DNA from: Elusimicrobia bacterium UBA5214 | GTDB lineage: Bacteria; Elusimicrobiota; UBA5214 | Length of the DNA stretch: 64,000 bases | NCBI GenBank assembly: GCA_002412545.1 | Contig: DHVG01000025.1 | Span: forward strand, 11,387 to 75,386 | Direction: 5' to 3' | Part shown: positions 15,308 to 23,585 of the stretch, piece by piece | How positions within the stretch are numbered: the stretch's first letter is position 1 | Layout of the letters: each line of letters opens with the position of its first letter | Made by a program: the position numbers and the translations under genes | Notes under the pieces: generated by a model | The model's database searches: none | The model's input: only the letters and a program-made list of their open reading frames with translations | What the model was told of the DNA's origin: nothing

Positions 15308-16477
15308 TTAGTTGAGAGGAATGAATTTACCTTCTTTAATCTTATATACGGAAATAACTTTATTTAAAGTATCACCTTTCTCATCAAAAGCGGTCTCACC
15401 AAGCACACCGTTATATTTAATTTTTCTTACCGTCTCAATAATCTCCTTCTTCTCCAAACTGCCCATTTTGATTGCCTGAAGAATAATCTTTGTTGCTTCG
15501 TAAGTGTAATGGTCGTAGGGTTGTGAATCAACCTTGGGATATTTAGTTTTGTATTTCTCAAGGAATTCTTTTGCTTGCGGTAATCTTTCCGGTGAAGCAC
15601 CGACCATGGTGATGTAATTATTACCGGTTGCCGGTCCGCCAATTTTGATTAACTCCGGCGAGAAACAAGCATCACCACTAATCAAGGGAACATTCAATCC
15701 TAACTCTTTTGCTTGACGAATAATTAACCCGCATTCATTATAGACACCGCCGAAATAGATTCCATCCGGTTTGTCCGCTTTAATCCGGGTAAGCAGTGCT
15801 TTGAAATCTTTCTCACCAACGATAATTCCATCAAAACTTGAAACTGTGCCACCAATTTTTTTGAATTGTTTAGCAAATTCTTCAGCTAAACCCTGCCCGT
15901 AAGGTGTCTTATCATGAATTACGGCGAATTTTTTTAATTTCAATTTCCCCCAGGCAAAATCTGCACCGAATGACCCTTGCACATCATCAGTCGTGCAAAC
16001 CCGGAAAACATTTCTTACCCACTGCCAGGAAGGTTCAAGTTGCTGCAGGGTAAGTTTGGGATTAGTAGAAGCCGGTGAAATCATTACTAGATTATGCTGG
16101 GCATAGACGCGGGAAGCTGGAATTGAGCAACCGGAATTAAGATGCCCGACTACACCAACAATTTTTGTATCGGAAACAATCTGGTTGGCAACATTCACCG
16201 CTTCTTTCGGGTCAAAACGGTCGTCAAAAGGAACCAGTTCCAATTTTATACCTTCAAATTCATCGCTTTTGTTCGCTTCTTCAATCGCCATCTCGGCACT
16301 TTTTTTCATTCCCTGACCCATTGCCGTAAGGTCACCGGTGATTGGTGCAGCTAATGCTATCCGCACGATTTTTTTTGCTTCTTTTTTCGGGGCACAACCG
16401 AGAAAGGCAGTGGATAGTAGATAGTTGATAGTTGATAGCGATAAGACAAAAGATAACAAAAAGGCAAATTTTCTCAT
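15308..16477 (-). CDS. livJ: Branched-chain amino acid ABC transporter substrate-binding lipoprotein
   Basis: A 389-residue type I periplasmic binding protein. The signal peptide ends at lipobox AFLG-Cys28, so it is lipid anchored. The mature part has IALAAPITGDLTAMGQGMKK, the family motif VVGHLNSGCSIPASRVYAQHNLVMISPASTNP, and DHYTYEATKIILQAIK. It delivers leucine, isoleucine, valine or a similar amino acid to LivHMGF. The hydrophobic part of the signal peptide (STINYLLST) is encoded by four tandem heptamers (16413-16440). It starts 2 bp after thrC, which suggests co-regulation with threonine synthesis. Confidence 0.93.
   Translation of the reverse strand: MRKFAFLLSFVLSLSTINYLLSTAFLGCAPKKEAKKIVRIALAAPITGDLTAMGQGMKKSAEMAIEEANKSDEFEGIKLELVPFDDRFDPKEAVNVANQIVSDTKIVGVVGHLNSGCSIPASRVYAQHNLVMISPASTNPKLTLQQLEPSWQWVRNVFRVCTTDDVQGSFGADFAWGKLKLKKFAVIHDKTPYGQGLAEEFAKQFKKIGGTVSSFDGIIVGEKDFKALLTRIKADKPDGIYFGGVYNECGLIIRQAKELGLNVPLISGDACFSPELIKIGGPATGNNYITMVGASPERLPQAKEFLEKYKTKYPKVDSQPYDHYTYEATKIILQAIKMGSLEKKEIIETVRKIKYNGVLGETAFDEKGDTLNKVISVYKIKEGKFIPLN
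16413..16440. repeat. Four tandem heptamers in the livJ signal peptide
   Basis: Units GATAGTA, GATAGTT, GATAGTT and GATAGCG. They encode the hydrophobic core of the signal sequence. Seven is not a multiple of three, so gain or loss of one unit would shift the frame. Confidence 0.85.
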
Positions 16478-16479
16478 TG

Positions 16480-17652
16480 TTAAATTCCGACCTCCTTCAG
16501 GACTGATTTCAATTCCGGTGGAATAATTTTTGGTTTAACTGATATTTTTATTGCCTGTTTTGGGTCTTTAAGACCGTGACCGGTTAAAATGCAGACGACA
16601 ACGGGTGACTGAGTGATTAGGTGATTAGGTGATTGGGTGAAAAAACCTTTTTTGACATATTTAATCAGACCGGCGACTGAAGCAGCAGATGCCGGTTCAA
16701 CGAAAAGTCCTTCCTGAGAGGCAAGCAACTGGTAAGCATTGAGAATTTCTTTATCACTGACTGTATCAATTACGCCGCCAGATTCATCACGGGCTTTCAC
16801 TGCTCCTTCCCAAGAGGCAGGATTACCAATACGAATCGCAGTAGCAACGGTTTTGGGTTTATTGATTGGATGACCTTTCACAATCGGTGCGGCACCTTCG
16901 GCTTGGAAACCCATCATTCGGGGCAATTTGCCCCGAACGGTGAATGGTGCCCTCGCCCTGCCCTCTGCCCTGAGGCGTCGGGTCGAAGGGAACTCGGGCC
17001 GAAGGGAACGGTTAACCGTTAACTGGAATTTGCCATCGGCAAATTCCCGATATCCTTTCCAGTAGGCAGTAATGTTACCAGCATTACCGACCGGCATAAA
17101 CTGGTAATCCGGTGCAAAACCCAAAACATCAATAATCTCAAAAGATGCAGTTTTCTGTCCTTCAATCCGATAAGGATTAAGTGAATTGACCAGAGTAATC
17201 GGATACCAGTCACAGATTTCCCGGGCAAGTTTCAGTGCCTGGTCAAAATTACCGTCAAGCGCAATCACTTTCGCCCCGTAAATTAACGCTTGGGAAAGCT
17301 TACCTAAAGCAACTTTACCGCTCGGAACCAGGACAATACATTTTATTCCTGCTTTAGCCGCATAAGCCGCTGCCGAAGCAGAAGTATTCCCGGTAGAAGC
17401 ACAGAGTACCGCTTTTGCACCGGCTTCCCGCGCTTTGGAAACGGCAACAGTCATTCCCCGGTCTTTAAACGAACCGGTAGGATTGAATCCTTCACATTTG
17501 AGATAAATTTTTAGATTTTTTACTTTTAACCGGCGGGCTAAATTTTCTGCCGGCAGGAGCGGCGTATCCCCTTCGTAAAGGGTTACCACTGGCGTATTTT
17601 TATTTACCGGTAAATATTTCCGATACCTTTCAATTACTCCCTGATAAATCAT
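16480..17652 (-). CDS. thrC: Threonine synthase
   Basis: A 390-residue fold-type II PLP enzyme converting O-phosphohomoserine to threonine. PLP lysine is K63 in GFNPTGSFKDRGM. Other motifs: VLCASTGNTSASAAAYAAKAG, MPVGNAGNITAYWKGY, GFQAEGAAPIV, and VEPASAASVAGL near the end. Two in-frame repeat insertions break normal loops. One of about 30 residues lies between YREFADGKF and GKLPRMMGF (DNA 16923-17031). The other is an octamer array encoding QSPNHLITQSP before VCILTGHGLKDP. Catalytic residues are untouched. It is followed at 2 bp by livJ. Confidence 0.95.
   Translation of the reverse strand: MIYQGVIERYRKYLPVNKNTPVVTLYEGDTPLLPAENLARRLKVKNLKIYLKCEGFNPTGSFKDRGMTVAVSKAREAGAKAVLCASTGNTSASAAAYAAKAGIKCIVLVPSGKVALGKLSQALIYGAKVIALDGNFDQALKLAREICDWYPITLVNSLNPYRIEGQKTASFEIIDVLGFAPDYQFMPVGNAGNITAYWKGYREFADGKFQLTVNRSLRPEFPSTRRLRAEGRARAPFTVRGKLPRMMGFQAEGAAPIVKGHPINKPKTVATAIRIGNPASWEGAVKARDESGGVIDTVSDKEILNAYQLLASQEGLFVEPASAASVAGLIKYVKKGFFTQSPNHLITQSPVVVCILTGHGLKDPKQAIKISVKPKIIPPELKSVLKEVGI
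16605..16640. repeat. Tandem octamer array inside thrC
   Basis: Units GTGACTGA, GTGATTAG, GTGATTAG, GTGATTGG and a partial GTGA. Each unit is 8 bp, so one copy gained or lost would shift the reading frame. Confidence 0.85.
16923..17031. repeat. GC-rich in-frame insertion inside thrC
   Basis: A block richer in G and C than its surroundings, with CGAACGGTGAATGG at one end and GAACGGTTAACCGTTAACTGG at the other (the latter is itself palindromic). It encodes about 30 extra, arginine-rich residues at a loop position. Confidence 0.65.
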
Positions 17653-17683
17653 TTGAGGTGATTACCTCTTTACTTTTTTCTTT

Positions 17684-17893
17684 TTAACAACCTTTCTTAC
17701 ATGTCCTTTGAATAATTTGAGGAGTTTTTCTTTTTCCGTATCCATGTCTTTCTGCAAGTTTTCTCACAAAATCGCACATTCCAAAAAATTTCTCAAACCT
17801 CTGTTCACGAGACAAAGACAAAAGATATTTTAGTTCAAATTCAATTTCTTTCTTCTCATTATCTTTATCAAGTGCCAAAATTCTTGTCTTCAT
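17684..17893 (-). CDS. Small conserved-type hypothetical protein
   Basis: A 69-residue charged protein, MKTRILALDKDNEKKEIEF at the start, with a helical middle LKYLLSLSREQRFEKFFGMC. The pattern YLLSLSxEQRFE is reminiscent of small proteins found beside nucleotidyltransferase-like genes. No function can be given. It ends 32 bp before thrC and follows the TdeIII-like endonuclease gene after a 124 bp gap. The gap 17894-18017 contains only CAGCGAT-type words. Confidence 0.5.
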   Translation of the reverse strand: MKTRILALDKDNEKKEIEFELKYLLSLSREQRFEKFFGMCDFVRKLAERHGYGKRKTPQIIQRTCKKGC

Positions 17894-18017
17894 AGTTTTT
17901 CTAAATTCAATTATGTTAGATTTCAGCGATTTTTAAGACCAATTCCAGCGATATTGTAGATAGAAATCTTTACGGGGTCAATTGGGACTTTGCAACTTTT
18001 AGAAAAACACGCCACCT

Positions 18018-18794
18018 TCACCGCTGGAAGTTTGAGAAATACTTATCAATTTCTGGTCTTAATTCAATACCTGCTTTTTCAAAACAATCCAGTAAATCTT
18101 GATATGCCCCTTTGCCGCCTAAAAAATCCCAAAACTCTTCTGCGACTTTTACTTCTTCTTTCAAATCAAGCATCCCTTTCATTGTCCATCTTGTATAAGG
18201 TTTTGGCTCATAAGGATTGTAGGGAATTGAGATAAGGGTATTTACTTTCGCCTTCTGATTTTGGTAAAAATAAACCGCCAACCATTCAAGCATATTTCTT
18301 TTATAGGAAATGAAATCGCCTTTGTTAGGCTTAACTGTTTTTAAGTCAAACATAAACACTTCATCTCTTTTTGAAACAAGAAACAAATCCACTTTTACCG
18401 ATTTGAGTTTATTTTCCTTTCCTGATTTCGCAACTTTTCTTATTTTTTCTGTTTCTTTGACCTTATTTACTTCTCCGCCCACAGAAAGATAATTCATTAT
18501 CTTCTGAATCTCATTTTGAGCATCTTGCGTAATAATATTCCCAAGTTTGTATTGAGTATAAACTTCTTTGAAAATTGTCTTTGCAAGTTCTTTAGCAACG
18601 GGTTCGTAAATTGAGGTCCCAAATGTTGTATTTAATGATTGAAGGAAAGAAAACAAAGCCATTCTGTCTTTACCTAATAAGCGATAATGAAACGGCATAT
18701 TATCGGTTTCAGGTTTATAATTCTGGAACTTGTCTCTTAGACAGATTTTTATTGTTTCAATAATGTGATTCTTATATTCCTTCGTTAGTGTCAT
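18018..18794 (-). CDS. TdeIII-family type II restriction endonuclease
   Basis: A 258-residue protein with the TdeIII-family N-terminal block FHYRLLGKDRMALFSFLQSLN followed by TTFGTSIYEPVAKELA. A PD-(D/E)xK catalytic core is visible as Asp136 in KVDLFLV, then Asp150 and Lys152 in FDLKTVK. It should cut a short palindromic site; TdeIII itself recognises GGNCC, but specificity here is inferred only from family. The gene begins 12 bp after the methyltransferase gene, so the two form an operon. Confidence 0.82.
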   Translation of the reverse strand: MTLTKEYKNHIIETIKICLRDKFQNYKPETDNMPFHYRLLGKDRMALFSFLQSLNTTFGTSIYEPVAKELAKTIFKEVYTQYKLGNIITQDAQNEIQKIMNYLSVGGEVNKVKETEKIRKVAKSGKENKLKSVKVDLFLVSKRDEVFMFDLKTVKPNKGDFISYKRNMLEWLAVYFYQNQKAKVNTLISIPYNPYEPKPYTRWTMKGMLDLKEEVKVAEEFWDFLGGKGAYQDLLDCFEKAGIELRPEIDKYFSNFQR

Positions 18795-18806
18795 ATGATT
18801 CTTTTT

Positions 18807-20396
18807 TCACAATTTTGTTTTTAAGTGAAATATTATTTCCGAATATGCACCTTTATCTCTTTCTGTTCTATTAAGCACGGGGCGTTTAAACTGATTTACT
18901 ATTTTCATCTCGGATTTTTCTGCAATTGACGGATATAAATTAAATTTATCGTTTGCAACTAAAAAAATATGATAATCCTCTGCCAAATACTTTTTGCAAT
19001 TATTTAGCACATCGGAAATCCCTTGAATATATAACTTTTTTGCTTCATATCCCTGACCTTTAAAAAGAGGTCCTATCTCCAATTCATCTTTTCTTTCAAA
19101 ACCAAATAAATCATAAGCGTAAGCATGTTGTTCGTGGTAATTGATTAGTCCAACATATGGAGGACTTGAAAAAATGCCCTTTATTTTCTGCCTTTTTAAC
19201 AAAACATCAAATTTGTTTCTCTTTCGTCTAAATTTAGAAAATATATCTATTGTCCGCGCATCTCCAGTCAAACACATCTGAAAAGTATCTGTCCTCAATT
19301 TATCAAATTCGACCAATCTTTTAATAGTATCTTCACTATATCGTTCCCACCAGCTTAATATTGAAAACAAAGGTTTGCAGATTTTCCCATGTTTTGAACA
19401 GTAATAAGTAGTTGTTATAGGTTCTTTTAATGTTGCCAAATCGTAATGAGTTGTAGCTCGACAAGAACGAATGGTTCTGCTTAAGATGATTTTTACTATT
19501 TTTCGTAAATTTGAGTCTTTTATTTTTTCTACGAGACTGGAAACAAATTCAATTTCTGCCCGAACATGTTTTAAGTACCATTTATCAAGAAAACTATCGG
19601 ATTTATCCTGTTTAAGTTTAATTTTATATTGCCGGATAAGATTTAGATATATTGGCAAAAACATCGCCACTTTTTCATTACTATATTTCTTTTCATCTAT
19701 TTCTCCACGTTCTACTTCATATCTAAATCTAGGAGATGGAAAATATTTATTATTGAATTTTTGCAGTTCCTCTAATAAATGTGCTTCAAATTTAATCGTA
19801 TTTGAATCAGCAATGAATTGTTTTAATGCTTTTGTTATTTTGCTTATCTCTTGGTACAATTCAGTTAAATTATACTTCCCTATCTTTGCATTACTAATCA
19901 TTACATTAAAGGCAGATATATCGATTCCTATTGCATAAATGCCCAATTCGTTTGCCTGGACTAATGTAGTCCCACTTCCGCAAAACGGATCCAAAACTAT
20001 ATCGCCTTTTTTGAAATATACTTCTTTTTTAAATTTATCGGTGTGACTATCCAAAAAGTATTCAACTAATTGTGGGATAAATTTCCCTTTGTAAGGATGC
20101 AATCGATGTACATGTTTAGTTGTATCAGCTTCTTTAAGATAATCAAATGACAATAGCCAATTTAAATCATCACCTAATTTCGATTTCCAGTTTATTTCTC
20201 TTTCGCCATGGTATGATTGATAATAGTGTTTCAACTCATTTGTATCAATTAAAAGCGTTCCGTTATTCCCGATTTTTCTTATTTTCCCATATTGGACAAG
20301 GTAAGATATGTTTGAAGGAGTTACATTCCTGTGCAGATAATTAGTTGCCCACTCACTTGCTTGTTTTACTGTTAGAAATCTTGAATTATTTTGCAT
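18807..20396 (-). CDS. DNA methyltransferase of the TdeIII-like system
   Basis: A 529-residue enzyme. An N-terminal helix-turn-helix region (TVKQASEWATNYLHR, then SNISYLVQYGKIRKIG) may bind DNA or regulate the operon. SAM motif I is DPFCGSGTTLVQANELG (about 137-153) and the catalytic motif IV is SSPPYVGLINYHEQH (about 412), which suggests an amino-methyltransferase of m4C or m6A type. A long insert separates the motifs. AAGG precedes the ATG. It should protect the genome against the endonuclease encoded just downstream. Confidence 0.85.
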   Translation of the reverse strand: MQNNSRFLTVKQASEWATNYLHRNVTPSNISYLVQYGKIRKIGNNGTLLIDTNELKHYYQSYHGEREINWKSKLGDDLNWLLSFDYLKEADTTKHVHRLHPYKGKFIPQLVEYFLDSHTDKFKKEVYFKKGDIVLDPFCGSGTTLVQANELGIYAIGIDISAFNVMISNAKIGKYNLTELYQEISKITKALKQFIADSNTIKFEAHLLEELQKFNNKYFPSPRFRYEVERGEIDEKKYSNEKVAMFLPIYLNLIRQYKIKLKQDKSDSFLDKWYLKHVRAEIEFVSSLVEKIKDSNLRKIVKIILSRTIRSCRATTHYDLATLKEPITTTYYCSKHGKICKPLFSILSWWERYSEDTIKRLVEFDKLRTDTFQMCLTGDARTIDIFSKFRRKRNKFDVLLKRQKIKGIFSSPPYVGLINYHEQHAYAYDLFGFERKDELEIGPLFKGQGYEAKKLYIQGISDVLNNCKKYLAEDYHIFLVANDKFNLYPSIAEKSEMKIVNQFKRPVLNRTERDKGAYSEIIFHLKTKL

Positions 20397-20437
20397 ACCT
20401 TACTTATTCCGCACTATAGAAATAGCTTTTGAGAATA

Positions 20438-21778
20438 CTATTCTTCAATACGGAGCATAACCGTTTTTGCACGGGTAATTGGTAAACGGTCAATTTCCTC
20501 TATTGCCTGACGAATATTTTTTTCTTTTGCTTTATGGGTAACCATCAGAATCGGCACACCACGTGGTCGGAGTGTAGTAGGAACCTTCTGGAAACAGGAA
20601 GCAATGGAAACCTTATTTTCCCCGAGGATACCGGAAATTTTGGAAAGGACACCCGGTCGGTCAACCGTAGTGAACCGCAGATAGTAAGCAGTTTCAATTT
20701 CTCCAATCGGGAGGAAAGATAATTTTTTTCCTTTTTGATAAGTTACATAAGGAATCTTCCCGGCAGTTTGATTATGAATATGGCGGGCTAAATAGATAAT
20801 ATCGCTGACTACCGCACTGGCTGCGGACATTCCTCCGGCACCTTTACCGTAAAACATTACATCACCGACTGCATCGCCTTTAATCAAAACCGCATTGTAT
20901 TCATTTTCTACAGTAGCGAAAGGATGCTCTTGAGGGATAAGTGCCGGATGGACACGCACATCTATCCTTCGACTCCGCTCAGGATTGGAGGTAATTACCT
21001 CCTTGCAAATACCGAGCAGTTTGGTTTCGTAGCCAAATTCTTCAAAAGCAAATTTTATATCCTGCTGGTCAAGATGACTGATTCCCTCGGTATAGATATT
21101 TTCCAATTTTACCCACGAACTGTAAGCAATGGAAGCAAGGATACTTAGTTTATGTGCGGCATCAATACCTTCAATATCTAATTTCGGATTTGCTTCAGCA
21201 AAACCAGCTTTCTGTGTTTCTTTCAAAGCAGTTGGAAAATCAATATTTTTTTTACTCATCCGGGTAAGAATATAATTTGTGGTCGCATTAAGGATACCTA
21301 AAATTGAATGAATCCGGTTAGCGGCTAAACCTTCGTTTAGTGCCTGGACTACCGGTATCCCGGCACCAACACTGGCTTCAAAATATACCAAAACTTTATT
21401 TTTTCCCGCAGTAGTAAAAATTTCATCCCAGTGTTTGGCTAAAAGTGCTTTATTTGCGGTAGCAATATGTTTTTTCTTTTTTATTGCTGAAAGAATAATT
21501 GTCCGTGCTGGTTCGTAGCCACCGATTAACTCAATCACAATATCAATTTTTGGGTCATTAACAATTTCTTCCCAATTTGTTGTCGTCACAATCTTCCCGC
21601 CTGCCAAAGCGAAGCGGTGGGCAGATAGATTGCGTAACCGTTTTTTATCCCGGTCACAAATTTTTTTCAAATTTAACTTTGTGCCGACTTTATTTTCCAG
21701 TAAGGATAAATTTGTCTCTAAAATTTTTACTACCCCACTGCCAACTGTGCCATAACCAACTAAACCTAAGTTAATCAT
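20438..21778 (-). CDS. hom: Homoserine dehydrogenase with ACT domain
   Basis: A 446-residue enzyme reducing aspartate semialdehyde to homoserine. NAD(P) site GLVGYGTVGSGVVKIL, catalytic region ANKALLAKHWDEI, GILNATTNYILTRM and EGIDAAHKLSILASIA, then a C-terminal ACT domain (YYLRFTTVDRPGVLSKISGIL) for feedback control. The frame extends to 21793 but ATG 21778 follows an AAAGG site and fits the family. Two repeat-derived loops are in frame: SAHRFALAGG near residue 55, and NPERSRR before the ACT domain at 20955-21002. The latter ends in a perfect 16 bp palindrome. Confidence 0.95.
   Translation of the reverse strand: MINLGLVGYGTVGSGVVKILETNLSLLENKVGTKLNLKKICDRDKKRLRNLSAHRFALAGGKIVTTTNWEEIVNDPKIDIVIELIGGYEPARTIILSAIKKKKHIATANKALLAKHWDEIFTTAGKNKVLVYFEASVGAGIPVVQALNEGLAANRIHSILGILNATTNYILTRMSKKNIDFPTALKETQKAGFAEANPKLDIEGIDAAHKLSILASIAYSSWVKLENIYTEGISHLDQQDIKFAFEEFGYETKLLGICKEVITSNPERSRRIDVRVHPALIPQEHPFATVENEYNAVLIKGDAVGDVMFYGKGAGGMSAASAVVSDIIYLARHIHNQTAGKIPYVTYQKGKKLSFLPIGEIETAYYLRFTTVDRPGVLSKISGILGENKVSIASCFQKVPTTLRPRGVPILMVTHKAKEKNIRQAIEEIDRLPITRAKTVMLRIEE
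20987..21002. repeat. Perfect 16 bp palindrome GGAGGTAATTACCTCC in hom
   Basis: Sits inside the coding region next to an ERSRR-type hairpin. Related GGTAATTACC cores are at 56846-56855 and 56894-56903, and near-copies at 17655-17668 and 35684-35699. Confidence 0.8.
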
Positions 21779-21866
21779 TCTTTTTCCTTTCACGAATATT
21801 CACGAATTAACTGCGCGAATTAGCACGAATTTTTCTATTCGTGTTTATTCGTAACTTCATTTGTGT
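21779..21866. repeat. CACGAAT/ATTCGTG word repeat between aminotransferase and hom
   Basis: CACGAATATTCACGAATTAA at one side and ATTCGTGTTTATTCGTAAC at the other make an imperfect inverted repeat across the gap. Same word family as 7071-7252 and 15238-15304. Confidence 0.75.
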
Positions 21867-23054
21867 TCATTCGCGTTTTTTTAGAAATTTTTTTAGTCGT
21901 AAAAGTGCATCATGGAAACGATTATCGTGAGTGACTAATGCTATTCTTACATATCCTTCACCATAAGTGCCGAAACCTACCCCCGGACAAATGGCAATAC
22001 CGGTCTTCTCAATCAAAAGTTCAGAAAATTCTAACGACCCCATATGTTTATAAGGTTCAGGTAAAGGTGCCCAGAGATAAAATGTCCCTTTGGGTTTTTC
22101 TACATTCCAGCCAATCTTATTTAATCCAGTAACAAATTTATCTCTTCTCCTCCGATATACTTCTACAATTTCTTGGACACAGTCCTGTTTGTAACTTAAA
22201 GCTAAAACTGCGGAAAGTTGGATAAACATCGCTACCCCGTAATCAAGAAATGACTTGAATTTCTCTAACGGTGCTAAAAGGTCAGCATTACCGACAGCAA
22301 AACCAATCCGCCAACCGGCCATATTGTAGGTTTTAGAAAAAGAATAAAATTCTATTCCTACATCTTTCGCTCCGGGGATTTGCAAAAATGCCGGGGCAAC
22401 ATAACCGTCAAAAGTTATTTCGCAGTAAGCGTTATCATAGACGACAAGCAAATCATATTTTTTCGCAAACTTTACTACTTCTTTAAGAAAATTTAAGTCC
22501 TCAATTACTGCCGCGGTTGGGTTATTCGGATAATTAAGAAAAAGTATTTTTGCCCGTTTCAGGACATTAGTCGGAATTTTGGTTAAATCCGGCAGATAAT
22601 CATTTTCTTTAAGTAAAGGTAAATCGTAAACCTGTCCACCAGCAAGAATTGTGCTATTGAAATATACCGGATAACCGGGATTAGAGATAAGCGCAATATC
22701 ACCGGGATTAAAATAGGACATCACTAAATGTCCGACACCTTCTTTTGAACCGATTAAAGCCAGAACCTCATGCTCGGGGTCAAGTTTTATCCCAAATCGT
22801 TTCTCATACCATTCAGCGACGGTTTTACGGAATTTCGGTATCCCTTTCGCTTGCGGATAACGATGAGTGCGTGGATGTTCATTTACTGTTTCACAGAGTC
22901 GTTCTACAATATGTTTCGGTGTGGGTAAATCCGGATTACCCATCGTCAAATCAATTACATCAAGTTTTTTCTCGTAAGCAGATTTTTTGAGGATATTGAT
23001 TGCACTGAAAAGATATGGTGGTAAACGACTGAGGTTATCTGAACAATGAACCAT
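21867..23054 (-). CDS. Class I/II PLP aminotransferase (DapL/AlaT-like)
   Basis: A 395-residue fold-type I aminotransferase. Motifs: VIDLTMGNPDLPTP, RYPQAKGIPKFRKTVAEWY, SNPGYPVYF, LNYPNNPTAAV, VYDNAYCEITFDG, and the PLP lysine in YSFSKTYNMAGWRIGFAVG. Sequence style places it near alanine/LL-diaminopimelate aminotransferases that often lie beside hom. It may supply glutamate- or alanine-linked transamination in the aspartate pathway; the substrate is not certain. It is followed by hom after an 88 bp word repeat. Confidence 0.88.
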   Translation of the reverse strand: MVHCSDNLSRLPPYLFSAINILKKSAYEKKLDVIDLTMGNPDLPTPKHIVERLCETVNEHPRTHRYPQAKGIPKFRKTVAEWYEKRFGIKLDPEHEVLALIGSKEGVGHLVMSYFNPGDIALISNPGYPVYFNSTILAGGQVYDLPLLKENDYLPDLTKIPTNVLKRAKILFLNYPNNPTAAVIEDLNFLKEVVKFAKKYDLLVVYDNAYCEITFDGYVAPAFLQIPGAKDVGIEFYSFSKTYNMAGWRIGFAVGNADLLAPLEKFKSFLDYGVAMFIQLSAVLALSYKQDCVQEIVEVYRRRRDKFVTGLNKIGWNVEKPKGTFYLWAPLPEPYKHMGSLEFSELLIEKTGIAICPGVGFGTYGEGYVRIALVTHDNRFHDALLRLKKFLKKRE

Positions 23055-23251
23055 TTAAAAAAATCCCCTCTTGGAAGAAAAATAACAATACTTCCCTTTT
23101 AAAAAAATTATTTTTCCCTTGGCAGGTTTATGAAATATACGATTACAGTGATTTTGCAATCTGATTACAATGATAACATCCTTGATTATTTAATCGCTGT
23201 AATTTATCTTTAATCGTTGTAATCATAGTTCCTGCGGTTTTTCAGCAGAAA
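23055..23251. repeat. Gap with GATTACA-type word repeats
   Basis: About 23138-23230 holds facing words: GATTACAGTGATT and GATTACAATGAT against AATCGCTGTAATT and AATCGTTGTAATC. They make an imperfect inverted repeat. No gene or terminator with a clean T-run is visible. Confidence 0.65.
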
Positions 23252-23527
23252 CTACTTTAGTGCTTTCTTCAAAGAAACTGCTGGCTTGAAAGAAATTCTT
23301 TTCCCAGCAGGAATAGTTAATGACTCGCCGGTTTTTGGATTACGTCCTTTCCGTTCTTTTCTTTCTTTTGCTTTAAAAACACCTACTCCGGCAAGAGCAA
23401 ATTTGCCTTTTGTCTGTAATTCGCTACGAACTGCTGCAACTAATGTCTTTAAAGCACGACCGATTGCTGCACGGTTTTTGATTTTTGCTTCAGCAGCGAT
23501 TTTTTCTACTAATTCATTTTGCCGCAT
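23252..23527 (-). CDS. hup: HU-family DNA-binding protein
   Basis: A 91-residue HU/IHF protein. The N-terminal helices start MRQNELVEKIAAEAKIKNRAAIGRAL; the beta-arm region is GVGVFKAKERKERKGRNPKTGESLTIPAGKR, and FKPAVSLKKALK ends it, the normal family length. It bends and compacts DNA. It has its own promoter and a strong GGAGGTG ribosome-binding site, as expected for an abundant protein. Confidence 0.95.
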   Translation of the reverse strand: MRQNELVEKIAAEAKIKNRAAIGRALKTLVAAVRSELQTKGKFALAGVGVFKAKERKERKGRNPKTGESLTIPAGKRISFKPAVSLKKALK

Positions 23528-23552
23528 CTTTTGTCACCTCCTTTTTTTGACT

Positions 23553-23582
23553 ATTATATTCTATTTCCTTTTTTTAAGTCAA
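23553..23582 (-). promoter_or_regulatory. Sigma-70 type promoter of the HU gene
   Basis: Minus strand: TTGACT (23582-23577), 18 bp spacer, TATAAT (23558-23553). Unlike several other promoters here it leaves a normal leader of about 20 bases with GGAGGTG. Confidence 0.75.
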
Positions 23583-23585
23583 GAA

